A stretch of 64,000 nt of DNA, taken from the NCBI GenBank assembly GCA_903871335.1, contig CAIQGE010000030.1, positions 124,001 to 188,000 of the forward strand. Reading direction: 5' to 3'. How positions within the stretch are numbered: position 1 is the first letter of the stretch; each line of letters begins with the position of its first letter. Shown here one piece after another: positions 52,944 to 62,802 of the stretch. A program made the position numbers and the translations under genes. The notes under the pieces are model-generated. The model did no database searches, had not been told where the DNA came from, and saw only the letters and a program-made list of their open reading frames with translations. Source of the stretch: an uncultured Actinomycetes bacterium. Lineage in GTDB: Bacteria; Actinomycetota; Acidimicrobiia; Acidimicrobiales; RAAP-2.

Positions 52944-53975
52944 GTGAGCACCCACGAACACGAAATAACCGAACCCGTCCTCCTGTGCACCGACGATGGC
53001 CAACGCCTCCGGCCGGAGGCTCGAGGTTGGTCGCGCACACCGATGCATACGGCCAATCTCGGTGAAGCGACGGGAAACACCAAGAGGTGGGACTATTGGG
53101 CAATTCTCGCGGGCGACCTCGTGATGTCGTCGGTGTACTCCGACATCGACGTTCTCGGACTCGCCGACGTCTACTGGGTTCATCTCGACTCGGGTCGCCA
53201 TGGTGGTCGTTCGATCCTGCTCGACGCCGGTGCTGGAATTGCTCTCCCGGACCTTCCCGGCACCGCGCCATTGACCATCGCGATCCCCGATTTCGATCTC
53301 GCCATCGTCGATGACGAACACGCCACACGACTTCTCGCGACCTGGAGTGAGGCGGACGGCACGATTGCTCGACTCGACGCGACGGTTGTTCGACCCGATC
53401 ATCACGAGTCCGTCAATGTCGTCATCCCGTGGAGCGACGAGCTGTTCACCTACACCTCCAAGCAACAAGCCCGCCCCGCCTTTGGCGAATTGGTCGTGGG
53501 CGACGAACGGTGGACCTTCGGTGGACCCGACGCCGAAGCCTGGGGCGTACTGGACGTGGGCCGCGGTCGCTGGCCCGCTCGCATCACTTGGAACTGGGGC
53601 GGTGGAGCGGGAACCACGAATGGTCGCGTGATTGGTTTGCAGTTCGGCGCGAAGTGGACAGCGGGCACCGGATTCACGGAAAACGGCGTCACCGTCGATG
53701 GTCGACTCACCAAGATCGGCCGCGAGCTCGAATGGGAATACGACTGGGATCATCCCCTCGAGCCCTGGCGCGTGCGTGACCCGGGGGGCCAACTCGACGT
53801 CACGCTCACGCCCCGTTTCGACAAGGTCACCGACGTTGACGCTGGCGAAGATCTCAGTAGTGCGGTCCACCAAGTCTTCGGCACCTGGTCCGGCTACATC
53901 GTGACCGACGAAGGTGAACGATTGGAGTTCACCCACCTGCAGGGCTTCGCCGAAGAGGCTCGTCAACGCTGGTAG
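52944..53975 (+). CDS. DUF2804 family protein
   Basis: A 343-residue protein matching the DUF2804 family by its Trp/Gly-rich beta pattern: LGEATGNTKRWDYWAIL near residue 40, YWVHLDSGRHGG, RITWNWGGGAGTTNGRVIGLQFGAKWTAGTG, and DVTLTPRF at the end. The function of this family is not established; it is often next to fatty-acid and desaturase genes. It follows the desaturase by 27 bases on the same strand, which suggests a shared lipid role. GTG start. Confidence 0.8.
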   Translation: MSTHEHEITEPVLLCTDDGQRLRPEARGWSRTPMHTANLGEATGNTKRWDYWAILAGDLVMSSVYSDIDVLGLADVYWVHLDSGRHGGRSILLDAGAGIALPDLPGTAPLTIAIPDFDLAIVDDEHATRLLATWSEADGTIARLDATVVRPDHHESVNVVIPWSDELFTYTSKQQARPAFGELVVGDERWTFGGPDAEAWGVLDVGRGRWPARITWNWGGGAGTTNGRVIGLQFGAKWTAGTGFTENGVTVDGRLTKIGRELEWEYDWDHPLEPWRVRDPGGQLDVTLTPRFDKVTDVDAGEDLSSAVHQVFGTWSGYIVTDEGERLEFTHLQGFAEEARQRW

Positions 53976-54015
53976 GGAAGATTCTCGTCTCGCGCGACGA
54001 AACGCGCTCCGTGAT

Positions 54016-54516
54016 CTACGTACTCGTTGCGTCCCACGGTAATGAGGCACTCGTCGCGCGCACTAGCAACGGCAGATCCGTTTCCTCGTACACGTGCAAT
54101 GGTGGCGTTTCGAAGGTCGCATATGGTCGCAGTCGCACGACCACCCTTCCTTCCTTCCGCGCTCCTTCAATCACGAGAGGCCGCACGGCTTCATCCAACG
54201 GACGCCCCGTCATCACTCCGGCGATCGTCATCGCGAGATTCCCCGCCGCGACGGGGTCGGTGTCCACGGTGGCGCGGCAGTACACCTGCAGGTAGGTGAC
54301 CGGCCACTTCTCGTCCAGAACACAGAGCGAAACGTTTTCGTGGCGCTCAACGGCCCTGGCCTTACCGCGTTGCGCCAGAGTGGACACGAGAATCGTGTCG
54401 TCATCGTCCATCGCGTAGTACACGACCGACATCGCGGGACCATCATTCGCGCGCCCGTAACCGAAGACGGCCGTACGGTGTTCGCGAACGAATGCTCGAC
54501 GCTCCTCTGGTGTCAT
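54016..54516 (-). CDS. PNPOx/FDOR-like split-barrel flavoprotein
   Basis: A 166-residue protein of the pyridoxamine 5'-phosphate oxidase-like split-barrel superfamily: FVREHRTAVFGYGRANDGPAMSVVYYAMDDD, STLAQRGKARAVERHENVSLCVL and WPVTYLQVYCRATVDTD are diagnostic. Actinobacterial relatives bind FMN, F420 or heme and reduce small molecules; the cofactor cannot be fixed here. It stands alone between the DUF2804 gene (convergent) and the SulP operon. Confidence 0.83.
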   Translation of the reverse strand: MTPEERRAFVREHRTAVFGYGRANDGPAMSVVYYAMDDDDTILVSTLAQRGKARAVERHENVSLCVLDEKWPVTYLQVYCRATVDTDPVAAGNLAMTIAGVMTGRPLDEAVRPLVIEGARKEGRVVVRLRPYATFETPPLHVYEETDLPLLVRATSASLPWDATST

Positions 54517-54557
54517 CTCTCGCCTCTCTCGCTACGGGAACGTTACCGAGTGCTCGC

Positions 54558-56240
54558 TCAGTGTCCCAGTCGATGTCCGTGACGTTCCAGGTGCCGGCGA
54601 GCGTGGGCGACCGTGGCGTCGAAGTCACTAAAGACGTGTCCGTCGTTCGCGAGACGTTCAATGGCCGCGCTGCTGCGACATAGGCGCTGATTGTTGTCGT
54701 CGGTCGCCTTCACCAACACGGTGACATGCCGATCTTCGAGATCCTCAATGATCTGCGTCAGAACGTCGGTTCCCGTGGCGTCAATAAATGTCAAGCCGCG
54801 CAGACGCAGAATCACGACCGACGCGCCCGCGAGCTCACTAAAGGACTCGAGAAAGTGGGGAGCGGCCCCGAAGAAGAGGGCGCCGTCGAATCGAAACACC
54901 GCAATGTGTTCGCGCAGCAGCTGCAGGTCCTCAGGCGTGCCCTCGTCACCTGACGCGAATTCCTCGCGGACGGCCCCCGACTGTGTCGCGAGCGAGCGCA
55001 AGGCGAGAACTCCCGCGACCACCAGTCCGACCTCAATGGCGGTAACCAGATTCACCGTGACCGTCACAATCGCCGTCAACGCGAAGGCGACGGTTTCGGA
55101 GCGATGGGAGCGAAGGACGCGAACAATACGGACGCGGTCGACCATCCGCACGGCGGTCATGACGAGAACGCCCCCGAGAACCGCCAGCGGAATCTTCTCC
55201 ACGGCGGGTGCGAGGAAAAGAATCACGAGGACAATGACGACGGCGTGCGTGATCGCCGACAGCCGCGTACGAGCGCCCGAGCGAACGTTGACCGCGGTGC
55301 GCGCGATCGCTCCTGTCGCGGGCATGCCCCCGAAGAGTCCGCAGGCAATGTTGGCGAGGCCCTGACCCAACATCTCCCGATTCTCGCCTGACCGAGGTCC
55401 GGCAACCATCGCGTCGGCGACCCGCGCGGACAGGAGACTCTCGATGGCGACTAACAACGCCACCGCCAAAGCGGGTCCGGCGAGTTGGTGAAACTGTGAT
55501 AGCGAGAGAGCCGGCAGACGGGGCGCGGGTAGATGGCGTGGCAGGGCGCCCAGCGTCGGCACACGAGCGTCCGCGAACTCCGCGATCGCGGTCACGAGGA
55601 CGACGGCGACAATCGACGGAGGTATCTTCGTGGTGACACGCGCCGTGAGCGCCATGACCAGGACCACGCCGAGACCCATCACGAGGGTGAGCGTCGGAAC
55701 GTCGTGACGTGCATTGGCGACGGCCCGCCAGGCCGAGTCGAGAACGGAGGATCCGGTCCCCTTTGACTGACCCATGAGCAAAGGGACCTGTTGTAGCGCG
55801 ATGACCACGGCAATACCGAGAGTGAATCCCTCAAGCACGGACCAGGGAACAAAGTTGATGATGCGCCCCAGTCCGAAGAGCCCGAAAAGGATCACCATGA
55901 CCCCGGCGATGACCGACACGGTGGCGACGGCGCCAACACCGAAACGGGCGACGATCGAGACCAACACCACGGCCATGGCCCCCGTGGGTCCGGACACCTG
56001 CACGGCCGAACCTCCGAAGATGGCAGCAACAATGCCAGCCACGATCGCGGTAATCATTCCGGCGGTCGCCCCCACGCCCGACGCCACCCCGAAGCCCAGC
56101 GCCAAGGGCAGCGCGACGACACCGACGGTGACACCCGCAAGGAGATCCTGTCGCCAGGAGGTCGCGAGTCCGGCGTAGTCGCGCGAGTTCGGCAGTAGAG
56201 CACGCGCCCGATGGACGAACGTGCTCCGGAACGAACTCAC
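54558..56240 (-). CDS. SulP family anion transporter with STAS domain
   Basis: A 560-residue transporter. A membrane domain of about 12 helices (residues 25-420) contains the SulP signatures AGVTVGVVALPLALGFGVASG and VQVSGPTGAMAVVL, and AACGLFGGMPATGAIARTAVNVRSGARTRL is the conserved central region. A cytoplasmic STAS domain (about residues 440-545; ASVVILRLRGLTFIDATGTDVL) ends the protein. It moves sulfate, bicarbonate or another anion. Its gene overlaps the ArsR-type regulator by 4 bases (ATGA), so the regulator controls it. Confidence 0.9.
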   Translation of the reverse strand: MSSFRSTFVHRARALLPNSRDYAGLATSWRQDLLAGVTVGVVALPLALGFGVASGVGATAGMITAIVAGIVAAIFGGSAVQVSGPTGAMAVVLVSIVARFGVGAVATVSVIAGVMVILFGLFGLGRIINFVPWSVLEGFTLGIAVVIALQQVPLLMGQSKGTGSSVLDSAWRAVANARHDVPTLTLVMGLGVVLVMALTARVTTKIPPSIVAVVLVTAIAEFADARVPTLGALPRHLPAPRLPALSLSQFHQLAGPALAVALLVAIESLLSARVADAMVAGPRSGENREMLGQGLANIACGLFGGMPATGAIARTAVNVRSGARTRLSAITHAVVIVLVILFLAPAVEKIPLAVLGGVLVMTAVRMVDRVRIVRVLRSHRSETVAFALTAIVTVTVNLVTAIEVGLVVAGVLALRSLATQSGAVREEFASGDEGTPEDLQLLREHIAVFRFDGALFFGAAPHFLESFSELAGASVVILRLRGLTFIDATGTDVLTQIIEDLEDRHVTVLVKATDDNNQRLCRSSAAIERLANDGHVFSDFDATVAHARRHLERHGHRLGH

Positions 56241-56587
56241 GACGAACTGACGCTCTCGAGATGCTCCAACGCCTGACGCGTCCGGTCCAGCGTGGCTCCG
56301 AGCACCGCACGCGCGGCCGACAGGAACACAACGACGGACGGGTCAGTCAAACGATACGTGACCGTATTTCCTTTGCGACGTGACTCGACGAGACCAGTTC
56401 GCTTCAACACCGCGAGCTGTTGCGAGAGAGCCGAGGACTCCAGTCCGACTTCATCCTGGAGTAGTGCGACGGGCTGATCGCCCTCCGCGAGGAGTTCGAG
56501 TATTCGAATACGCGCAGGGTGACCCAGCGACCTGAAGAGTTCGGCCTTGGCGACGTACAGGGGCTGGCTCATACTGGTGGTCGACAT
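56237..56587 (-). CDS. ArsR-family transcriptional regulator
   Basis: A 116-residue winged helix repressor. AELFRSLGHPARIRILELLAEG, then ESSALSQQLAVLKRTGLVESRRKGNTVTYRLTD, is the ArsR helix-turn-helix and wing. Classical metal-binding Cys residues (ELCVCD) are absent, so it probably senses another signal. ATG 56587 lies 6 bases after a TATCAT -10 box, so the message is probably leaderless; an internal ATG at 56572 is less likely. It is the first gene of the SulP operon. The palindrome in its promoter is the probable operator. Confidence 0.9.
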   Translation of the reverse strand: MSTTSMSQPLYVAKAELFRSLGHPARIRILELLAEGDQPVALLQDEVGLESSALSQQLAVLKRTGLVESRRKGNTVTYRLTDPSVVVFLSAARAVLGATLDRTRQALEHLESVSSS

Positions 56588-56623
56588 GACTTTATGATAT
56601 TACTTAAGTCATTAAGTAATCAA
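56588..56623 (-). promoter_or_regulatory. Promoter with embedded ArsR operator
   Basis: On the minus strand, TTGATT (-35, 56618-56623), an 18-base spacer and TATCAT (-10, 56594-56599) precede the ATG by 6 bases. The spacer is filled with a near-perfect inverted repeat TTACTTAA, 4 bases, TTAAGTAA (56600-56619). Binding there would block polymerase; repression of arsR-sulP is inferred. Confidence 0.75.
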
Positions 56624-56669
56624 GCCACCCGCGACGCAAGACGTTCAACAATTCTCGCCGAGAAACGCA

Positions 56670-56702
56670 AAAGCGCCGCTCGCGAAACGCGAGCGGCGCT
56701 TT
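56670..56702 (-). terminator. Terminator of the cold-shock gene
   Basis: AAGCGCCGCTCGCG (56671-56684) pairs perfectly over 14 bases with 56688-56701 around AAA. On the minus strand it is followed by TTTTGCGTTT, and it starts about 20 bases after the csp stop codon. Confidence 0.85.
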
Positions 56703-56721
56703 CAATGCGTACCAAGTGGTA

Positions 56722-56922
56722 TCAGATAGCGCGGACGTTCTGCGCTTCTTCGCCCTTCTTGCCAGGCACGACGTCGAATTCGACGCGCTGACCCTCATCG
56801 AGGGTCTTGTAGCCATCGCTCTGGATGCTGGAGAAATGGACGAAAACGTCATCACCTTGCTCACGCGAGATGAAGCCGAAACCCTTTTCTGCATTGAAAA
56901 ACTTCACTGTACCTTGTGCCAC
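56722..56922 (-). CDS. cspA: Cold-shock protein (CspA family)
   Basis: A 66-residue OB-fold protein that binds single-stranded RNA and [21 protein letters not shown] contains RNP1 (KGFGFI) and DVFVHFSSI is RNP2. The Ala-Gln start after the GTG is canonical. The GTG at 56922 was chosen over a longer frame (83 codons) because all family members start here. The message has a potential long leader. A strong terminator follows. Confidence 0.95.
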   Translation of the reverse strand: MAQGTVKFFNAEKGFGFISREQGDDVFVHFSSIQSDGYKTLDEGQRVEFDVVPGKKGEEAQNVRAI

Positions 56923-57320
56923 GAAAACTCGCTTCTCTAAGCGGCAGGTCAACTTGTTCGGCCTGCTCGCCACCTAGAACCGTAGTCGTACTTATGGAAG
57001 CACTCGCAAAGATCTTCTAAGAAGTCTCAAAACCCTTTGATTTACTGGGGAAAAGTTTCCCACGCACCCGTGGCGCCAACGAGTGGATGCGCGAATCCTG
57101 CGTGTTCGTGACAAATGGTGCGCTAGGTACTTTCGCACCACAGTGTGCTGACGAGCTAGCGATGACGTTCGATCACGTGAATTATCCTCGCGCTCCTCTT
57201 CGAATTTCTTGGCCTCACGTTCCTTCGTCGCACTCAAGAGAATGGAGACAGAGCGGTCCCTCGAGCCATCGGCTCGGCTCATTACGCTTGAGACTGAAGC
57301 TGATTGATCGGGGGGTCACG
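56923..57320. other. Intergenic stretch, cspA leader and promoters
   Basis: About 400 bases between cspA and the membrane-protein gene. A GCAGG/CCTGC inverted repeat lies in the cspA leader (about 56943-56967) and GGGGAAAAGTTTCCC is near 57050. No convincing gene or known RNA is seen; a plus-strand frame from 57087 is an extension of the next gene but lacks a start signal. Confidence 0.5.
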
Positions 57321-58016
57321 ATGCCACAGAGCAGTCTCGCTATTTCGTCCGCCATCCTGCTGTTACCGGCGCTGCTTTTGGTGTCCGTTGTGGGCGGCAT
57401 CATTACCTTCATCATCATCGTGTTCTCAAATCGAGCAGAACCTGACCCCTCAGGCAAGCGTCCAGCCACCCTCTATTTCTTCGGTGGCGCATTCGTCACA
57501 CTGTGGATTGGACTGGTTGGGCTAGTGCTCATCCTCGCGTCACTGATCAACTTGATCGGTAAGCACAATCAGTTCGGCGACTACCCCGGTCCCGGTCTGG
57601 TCAATCCCACTATCCGGGACGTGTCGCTGGGACTTCTCGTCCTGCTCGTTGCCGGCACCGCCCACTTCCTCCACGTCCGACGAGGATTCGAGTTAGCAGC
57701 GAGCGAATCAGATCCGTCGAGCCCCGCCAAGCGAGTCGCCCGTAGTTACGTCTCCGTCGTGAGTTTCCTCTCCGTGTTGGTGTTCGTCATTGCGACCTTG
57801 ATATTTCTCTACCTCGTGCTCGGACTCATAGCTCCCGGCGTGTACCAAGCGGGCAGTCGTATCAGCACACTGCGGTCGCTCCTCGACGCGTTCATGGTGC
57901 TCGGAATTGCCGCCCTAGTGTTTCGCCGCCATCAACGTTTCGAGCCGTCGAGCCTTCGACTCTTCACTCGTGCCGGTGGCGTCACAATCGACGTCGTCGA
58001 GATCACCCAGTCCTAG
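57321..58016 (+). CDS. Four-helix membrane protein of unknown function
   Basis: A 231-residue protein with membrane segments at about residues 7-33, 49-74, 95-113 and 142-168, plus one near 190. Linkers are polar (NRAEPDPSGKRPATLYFF; FELAASESDPSSPAKRV). No family was recognised. ATG at 57321 is preceded by GGGGGTCACG. It lies upstream of, but 127 bases from, the large exoprotein gene. Confidence 0.7.
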   Translation: MPQSSLAISSAILLLPALLLVSVVGGIITFIIIVFSNRAEPDPSGKRPATLYFFGGAFVTLWIGLVGLVLILASLINLIGKHNQFGDYPGPGLVNPTIRDVSLGLLVLLVAGTAHFLHVRRGFELAASESDPSSPAKRVARSYVSVVSFLSVLVFVIATLIFLYLVLGLIAPGVYQAGSRISTLRSLLDAFMVLGIAALVFRRHQRFEPSSLRLFTRAGGVTIDVVEITQS

Positions 58017-58143
58017 GGCACCGCCATACCTGGGGCGAATGCCGCCCGCGCCGTCCTCTCCCTCGTACGGCTTTTCCTTCGGGAAGTGGCCCGAAACCAA
58101 AGGCACTACTGTGTCAAAAAGTTTTCTATAAGAGGGGCAGTGC

Positions 58144-61100
58144 ATGTTTTCTCGTCTGAAAAATCGATCCTTTGTACATCGACTCGGTGTCGCCTCGATC
58201 GGCGCGGTCCTACTCGTTCCGGGAGTGACCACACTGATGGACGCCGCGCCCGCGGGGGCCGACATCACCGTTGGAACCAATCCCATTGACATCACGATCG
58301 ATACCGCGACCAACATTGCCTATGTCGCGAACGAGGGAAACGGCACCATCTCCGTCGTGACGGGCACGTCCAACTTCGCGCATCCGACGATCACGCTAGG
58401 CAAAAATCCTCTGGCCATCGATGTCAACTCGACGTCGAACGTCGTGTACACCGCGAATGGAACCAGCGGCACCGTTTCCGTGGTGAGTGGCGCCACGAAT
58501 ACGTTGACCACGACGATTTCGGTGGGTGGCGATGCCCTGGATGTGGCCACGAACCCCGCGACCAACACGATCTACGTTCTCATCGCCAACACGTCGACAA
58601 ATCCCGCCGGTGGATCAATCGCCGTGATTGATGGATCCACTAATACCGTGACTACAACGTTGACGCTGTCCGGTACCCCGTCCTTTTACCACGGTCTTGC
58701 GGTCAATCCCTCGACGAACACCATCTACGCGAGTTACAGCACGGGCTCAGGCAACTCTCAAACCAACCACGTCCAGGTCTTCAATGGTGCGACGAACTCC
58801 GCTTCGACCTCAATTTCGGTGACGGACCCCGCCTCCATTCTTCGCGTAAATCCCGTCACTAACACGCTGTACGACGTGTACGAAGCGGGGACGGCAGTAC
58901 TCGCCATCAATGGTGCGAACAACACGGTGAGCGCCACCATGCCCGCTCCGTACGGTACGGCGTCACTCGCCGTCGACACGTCAAACAACACCGTCTACGC
59001 ATTGAGCCTGTCGGGCACACTCGCCGTTTTGAACCCTTCGAATCCCACCTATTCGACGGTCGATCAAATCGCCAGTGGCAACAATCCTTCCAGCGTGGCC
59101 GTGAATTCTTCGACGCACCAGGTCATGGTGACGAACACGCTCTTGTACCAGAATTCTCCCAATACGACGGGTTCGGTCACCGTCATTGACGGGACAATCT
59201 CATCGGGCACGCCGACGATTGCCACCGGATTCGATCCTCATCGACTCGCCATCAACAACACCACTCACAAGGCGTACGTGACCAACAATGACGGCTCCGT
59301 TTCCGTCCTCGACCTCACGGGCAACGCCCAGGTGGCATCGTTTTCGGAAGCCTCATCCGTGAGCGACGTGGCGGTCAACGCCACCACCAACATGGTGTAC
59401 CTGGTGGGCGGTCGATACGACTTGTACGCGGTCAACGGGGCCAACAACAACTTGGCGGCCTATATCAACGTCAACTCGTATCCCGGTGGTGTCGCGGTGG
59501 ATGCCGCCACGAACATGGTGTACGTCACCAATTACGTGGCCAACACGTTGACTGTCGTCAACGGTGCGACGAACACGGTGACGGCGACTATCGCCGTCGG
59601 ACGCGGAGCCGGGGCCGTGGCTGTCGACGCCGCAACGAACACCATCTACGTGGCCAACGCCACCGACGGCACGATGTCCGTTGTCAACGGTGCGACGAAC
59701 GCCGTGAGTGCCACGGTGAGTGTGGGTCAAGATCCTGACGCCATCGCCGTCAATTCGACGACTAACACCATTTACCTCACGAACGGCACGACAACAACAT
59801 TGAGTCAAAACCTCACCGTGGTCAGTGGAGCGACAAACACGGTCACAGCCAACGTCACCGTGGGCTCCAACCCGTCGAGCGTGACGGTCGACGCCGCAAC
59901 CAACACCGTGTACGCCGGTAGCAACTCTGGCATTACGAGCGTCAATGGTTCCACGAACGCGGTGTTCCAGACCGGTGCGCTACCAAGTTCGGTCGGATCA
60001 CTCGCTTTTGATCCGACCGCTAAGACACTGGACGCGACGACAGATGGTGGCAACTATCAAACGCGCGGCACCGGTACGAGCGGCGTGGCCATTCTTAGCG
60101 TGTCCACCGCGCCCTCGGTCTCATCAGTGACTCGAGGCAATGCCTCGGTGGTGGTGAACATCGCTCCGCCAACGTCCAGTGGCGGAGCGCCGCTTGCTCA
60201 GTACACGGTGACCGCCACCGACTCAACGACTCCCGGCAACGGCGGACAGGTCACCACGGGCACGTCGAGCCCCATCACCGTGACCGGACTAACGAACGGT
60301 GACAACTACACCTTCACCGTGACGGCGACGACCCTCATGGGTACCAGTCCGTCATCCACCGCGTCCTCCGCCGTCACCCCCGCGACCGTGCCCGGTGCCC
60401 CGACGAGTCCGTCGGCGGTTCGCGGAAACGCTCAAGCCACGGTGAGTTTCTCCGCACCCGCCTCCAATGGTGGGTCCTCGATCACGGCCTACACGGTGAC
60501 GGCGACCGACCTCACCGCTTCGTACGGTGGAGGTGAAACAGCGACGGGAGCGTCGAGCCCCTTGACCGTCACGGGCCTAACCGACGGTGATAGTTACACC
60601 TTCACGGTCAAGGCCTCGAACGTAGTGGGCACGGGACCGGCGAGTTCGGCCACGGCGCCCGTCACCCCTGCGTCTGTTCCTGTTGCTCCGTACAACCTCT
60701 CCGTCACGGCGGGCAACGCATCGGCAACGGTCACCTTCACCTCGCCCCCGCCCAGCCTCGACGGTGGTGAGCCGATCACGAGCTTTACGGCGACGGCCAC
60801 CGACCTGACGAGCGCCGCTCGCGGTGGTCAGACGGCCACCGGTCCGTCGAGTCCCGTAACCGTGACGGGACTCACTAATGGCGACACCTACTCCTTCACC
60901 GTGGTCGCGACGAACGAAGTCGGCGACAGCGCTCCCAGCCACAACACCTACGGGGTCGTACCGAGTGTGCCCGCCACGGTTCCCGGAGCGCCGACCAACG
61001 TCACGGTCAGTGCAGAGGACAGAGCGGCGGCCGTGTACTTCAACGCGCCCGCCAGTGACGGAGGCTCCACGATCACCAGTTACAAGGTGACCGCCACCGA

Positions 61101-62676
61101 CACCACGACATCGGCCAATGGTGGACAAGTGGGAACCGATGGAGGGAGCCCCGTCGTCGTCAGCGGATTGACACCAGGCGACCACTACACCTTCACCGTC
61201 AAGGCCGTGAATTCCGTCGGTGCGGGACCGGCCAGTTCGGCGTCAGCCTCCTTCCTCGCGATCACCCTCGCGGGTGCTCCGACGGCGGTGACCGCCACGC
61301 GAGGTGACCAGTCCGCGACCGTGAGTTTCACGCCGCCCACATCCAATGGATTCTCGGCGATCACTGGCTACTGGGTCACCGCAACCGACTCGACCACGCC
61401 CGCCAACGGGGGGCAAAAGGTACTGGTCTCCTCGAGCCCGACCACCATCACGGGTCTCACCGACGGTGATAGTTACACCTTCACAGTGGTGGCCCTCAAT
61501 AGCATCGGCACCGGGCCAGCCAGTGTCGCTTCCGCGGCCGTCGTGCCGTTGGGTGTCGCGTCGCCTCCGACCAACGTGGTCGCTATCGCGGGTTTCACGA
61601 ACGCGACGGTTACCTGGACATCGGGCTACGACCACGGCTCACCCATTACGAGTTTCACCGTCACGCCGTCCGGCACCGGCGGACATAGCTGCACCTATAC
61701 CGTCGGCGTCTCGCCCGGAACCGACACGTGCACCGTGACGGGACTCTCCCACCAGTCCTACACTTTCACGGTCGTCGCGAATAACGGTCTCGGTGCCAGC
61801 GCGACGTCGGTCGCCTCGAACGCGGTCACTCCGACCACCTTGCCCGGAGTCCCCACAGGCCTCTCGGCCACGCCCGGTTTCGCCCAGGCCACCGTCAAGT
61901 GGAGTGCACCGGCGTCCGACGGTGGATCACCCGTGACCCTCTATACCGCGACCGCTACGCCGGGCGGTAAAAAATGTGTCTTCACCGTCGGTGTCTCGGT
62001 GGGTACGAACCTGTGCACGGTGTACGGCCTCACGAACGGCACGAAGTACACCTTTAAGGTCACCACCACGACCGCCCTCGGCACCAGTGCGGCGTCAGCC
62101 GCCACCACGTCGGTCACGCCATTGTCCACTGATGCGGTCATCACGTCGTCGGCCACCATCGTCGTCTCACCGTCCGCCAAGGTCAACTTCGCTTTGACGG
62201 CGACCGGTACGACAACGACGAAGACATCAGCGGCGTGGTTCTCAACCTTGGGTCTGCCCTCGTTCCTGAAGAAGACGGCGTTCAAGGGCACCGCGGCGAA
62301 CACCGGCACCCTCACCGGAACAGCACCGGCCACACCCGGCGTGTACACCTTCGATGTCATTGCCGCCGACGGACCCGGCAACATCACTTATCAATTGGTG
62401 ACCTTCACCGTTCTCGGCTTCACGTCAACGACAACCTCGAGCACCTTCTCCGTTGGCACTGCGGGAACCATTACCTTCACCACGAATTACCCTCACGCGA
62501 CGTTGTCCACCAAGTCGGTGCTGCCCGCGGGCGTCAAGTTGACGAACAACAAGAACGGGACGGCCACCTTGTCCGGAACACCGACGAAGTCCTCGGCGAC
62601 ACCGTTCACCATCGTCATCACCGCCACCGACGGTGCCGCAACGACGACCTTTACGTTCACGCTGAGCGTCAGTTAA
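58144..62676 (+). CDS. Large secreted YVTN-propeller/Fn3/Ig-like exoprotein
   Basis: A 1510-residue extracellular protein. A signal peptide (cleavage near PAGADI) is followed by many YVTN-type propeller repeats over residues about 38-650 (ATNTIYVANATDGTMSVVNGATN), then seven fibronectin type III domains (about 655-1330; each PTxVxAxxGxxSATVSFxxP...GG...ITxYTVTATD), and two C-terminal putative Ig-like domains (about 1330-1510). No membrane anchor, sortase site or enzyme motif is found. It is probably an adhesin or matrix component. The start has AGAGGGGCAGTGC before ATG. Homologous Fn3 repeats at DNA level make it prone to recombination. Confidence 0.85.
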   Translation: MFSRLKNRSFVHRLGVASIGAVLLVPGVTTLMDAAPAGADITVGTNPIDITIDTATNIAYVANEGNGTISVVTGTSNFAHPTITLGKNPLAIDVNSTSNVVYTANGTSGTVSVVSGATNTLTTTISVGGDALDVATNPATNTIYVLIANTSTNPAGGSIAVIDGSTNTVTTTLTLSGTPSFYHGLAVNPSTNTIYASYSTGSGNSQTNHVQVFNGATNSASTSISVTDPASILRVNPVTNTLYDVYEAGTAVLAINGANNTVSATMPAPYGTASLAVDTSNNTVYALSLSGTLAVLNPSNPTYSTVDQIASGNNPSSVAVNSSTHQVMVTNTLLYQNSPNTTGSVTVIDGTISSGTPTIATGFDPHRLAINNTTHKAYVTNNDGSVSVLDLTGNAQVASFSEASSVSDVAVNATTNMVYLVGGRYDLYAVNGANNNLAAYINVNSYPGGVAVDAATNMVYVTNYVANTLTVVNGATNTVTATIAVGRGAGAVAVDAATNTIYVANATDGTMSVVNGATNAVSATVSVGQDPDAIAVNSTTNTIYLTNGTTTTLSQNLTVVSGATNTVTANVTVGSNPSSVTVDAATNTVYAGSNSGITSVNGSTNAVFQTGALPSSVGSLAFDPTAKTLDATTDGGNYQTRGTGTSGVAILSVSTAPSVSSVTRGNASVVVNIAPPTSSGGAPLAQYTVTATDSTTPGNGGQVTTGTSSPITVTGLTNGDNYTFTVTATTLMGTSPSSTASSAVTPATVPGAPTSPSAVRGNAQATVSFSAPASNGGSSITAYTVTATDLTASYGGGETATGASSPLTVTGLTDGDSYTFTVKASNVVGTGPASSATAPVTPASVPVAPYNLSVTAGNASATVTFTSPPPSLDGGEPITSFTATATDLTSAARGGQTATGPSSPVTVTGLTNGDTYSFTVVATNEVGDSAPSHNTYGVVPSVPATVPGAPTNVTVSAEDRAAAVYFNAPASDGGSTITSYKVTATDTTTSANGGQVGTDGGSPVVVSGLTPGDHYTFTVKAVNSVGAGPASSASASFLAITLAGAPTAVTATRGDQSATVSFTPPTSNGFSAITGYWVTATDSTTPANGGQKVLVSSSPTTITGLTDGDSYTFTVVALNSIGTGPASVASAAVVPLGVASPPTNVVAIAGFTNATVTWTSGYDHGSPITSFTVTPSGTGGHSCTYTVGVSPGTDTCTVTGLSHQSYTFTVVANNGLGASATSVASNAVTPTTLPGVPTGLSATPGFAQATVKWSAPASDGGSPVTLYTATATPGGKKCVFTVGVSVGTNLCTVYGLTNGTKYTFKVTTTTALGTSAASAATTSVTPLSTDAVITSSATIVVSPSAKVNFALTATGTTTTKTSAAWFSTLGLPSFLKKTAFKGTAANTGTLTGTAPATPGVYTFDVIAADGPGNITYQLVTFTVLGFTSTTTSSTFSVGTAGTITFTTNYPHATLSTKSVLPAGVKLTNNKNGTATLSGTPTKSSATPFTIVITATDGAATTTFTFTLSVS

Positions 62677-62682
62677 CTCGTC

Positions 62683-62736
62683 GCACCCACCGACCCACCG
62701 GGGTGGCATCAAGCACTCGGCTGGGTCGGTGGGTGC
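62683..62736. terminator. Bidirectional hairpin between convergent genes
   Basis: GCACCCACCGACCCA (62683-62697) and TGGGTCGGTGGGTGC (62722-62736) form a perfect 15-bp stem with a 24-base loop. It starts 7 bases after the exoprotein stop and lies 67 bases from the bsaP stop. Confidence 0.75.
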
Positions 62737-62802
62737 ACCAGCTCTTCTGTGACATCTCGCGCACGTCGAGCGGCTTGCTCATTCGTGCGAAAAATTCCGT
62801 AC

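Noticed and set aside
57087-57320. Upstream extension of the membrane-protein gene
   Set aside because: No ribosome site and a polar, non-conserved sequence; the ATG at 57321 has a good site.
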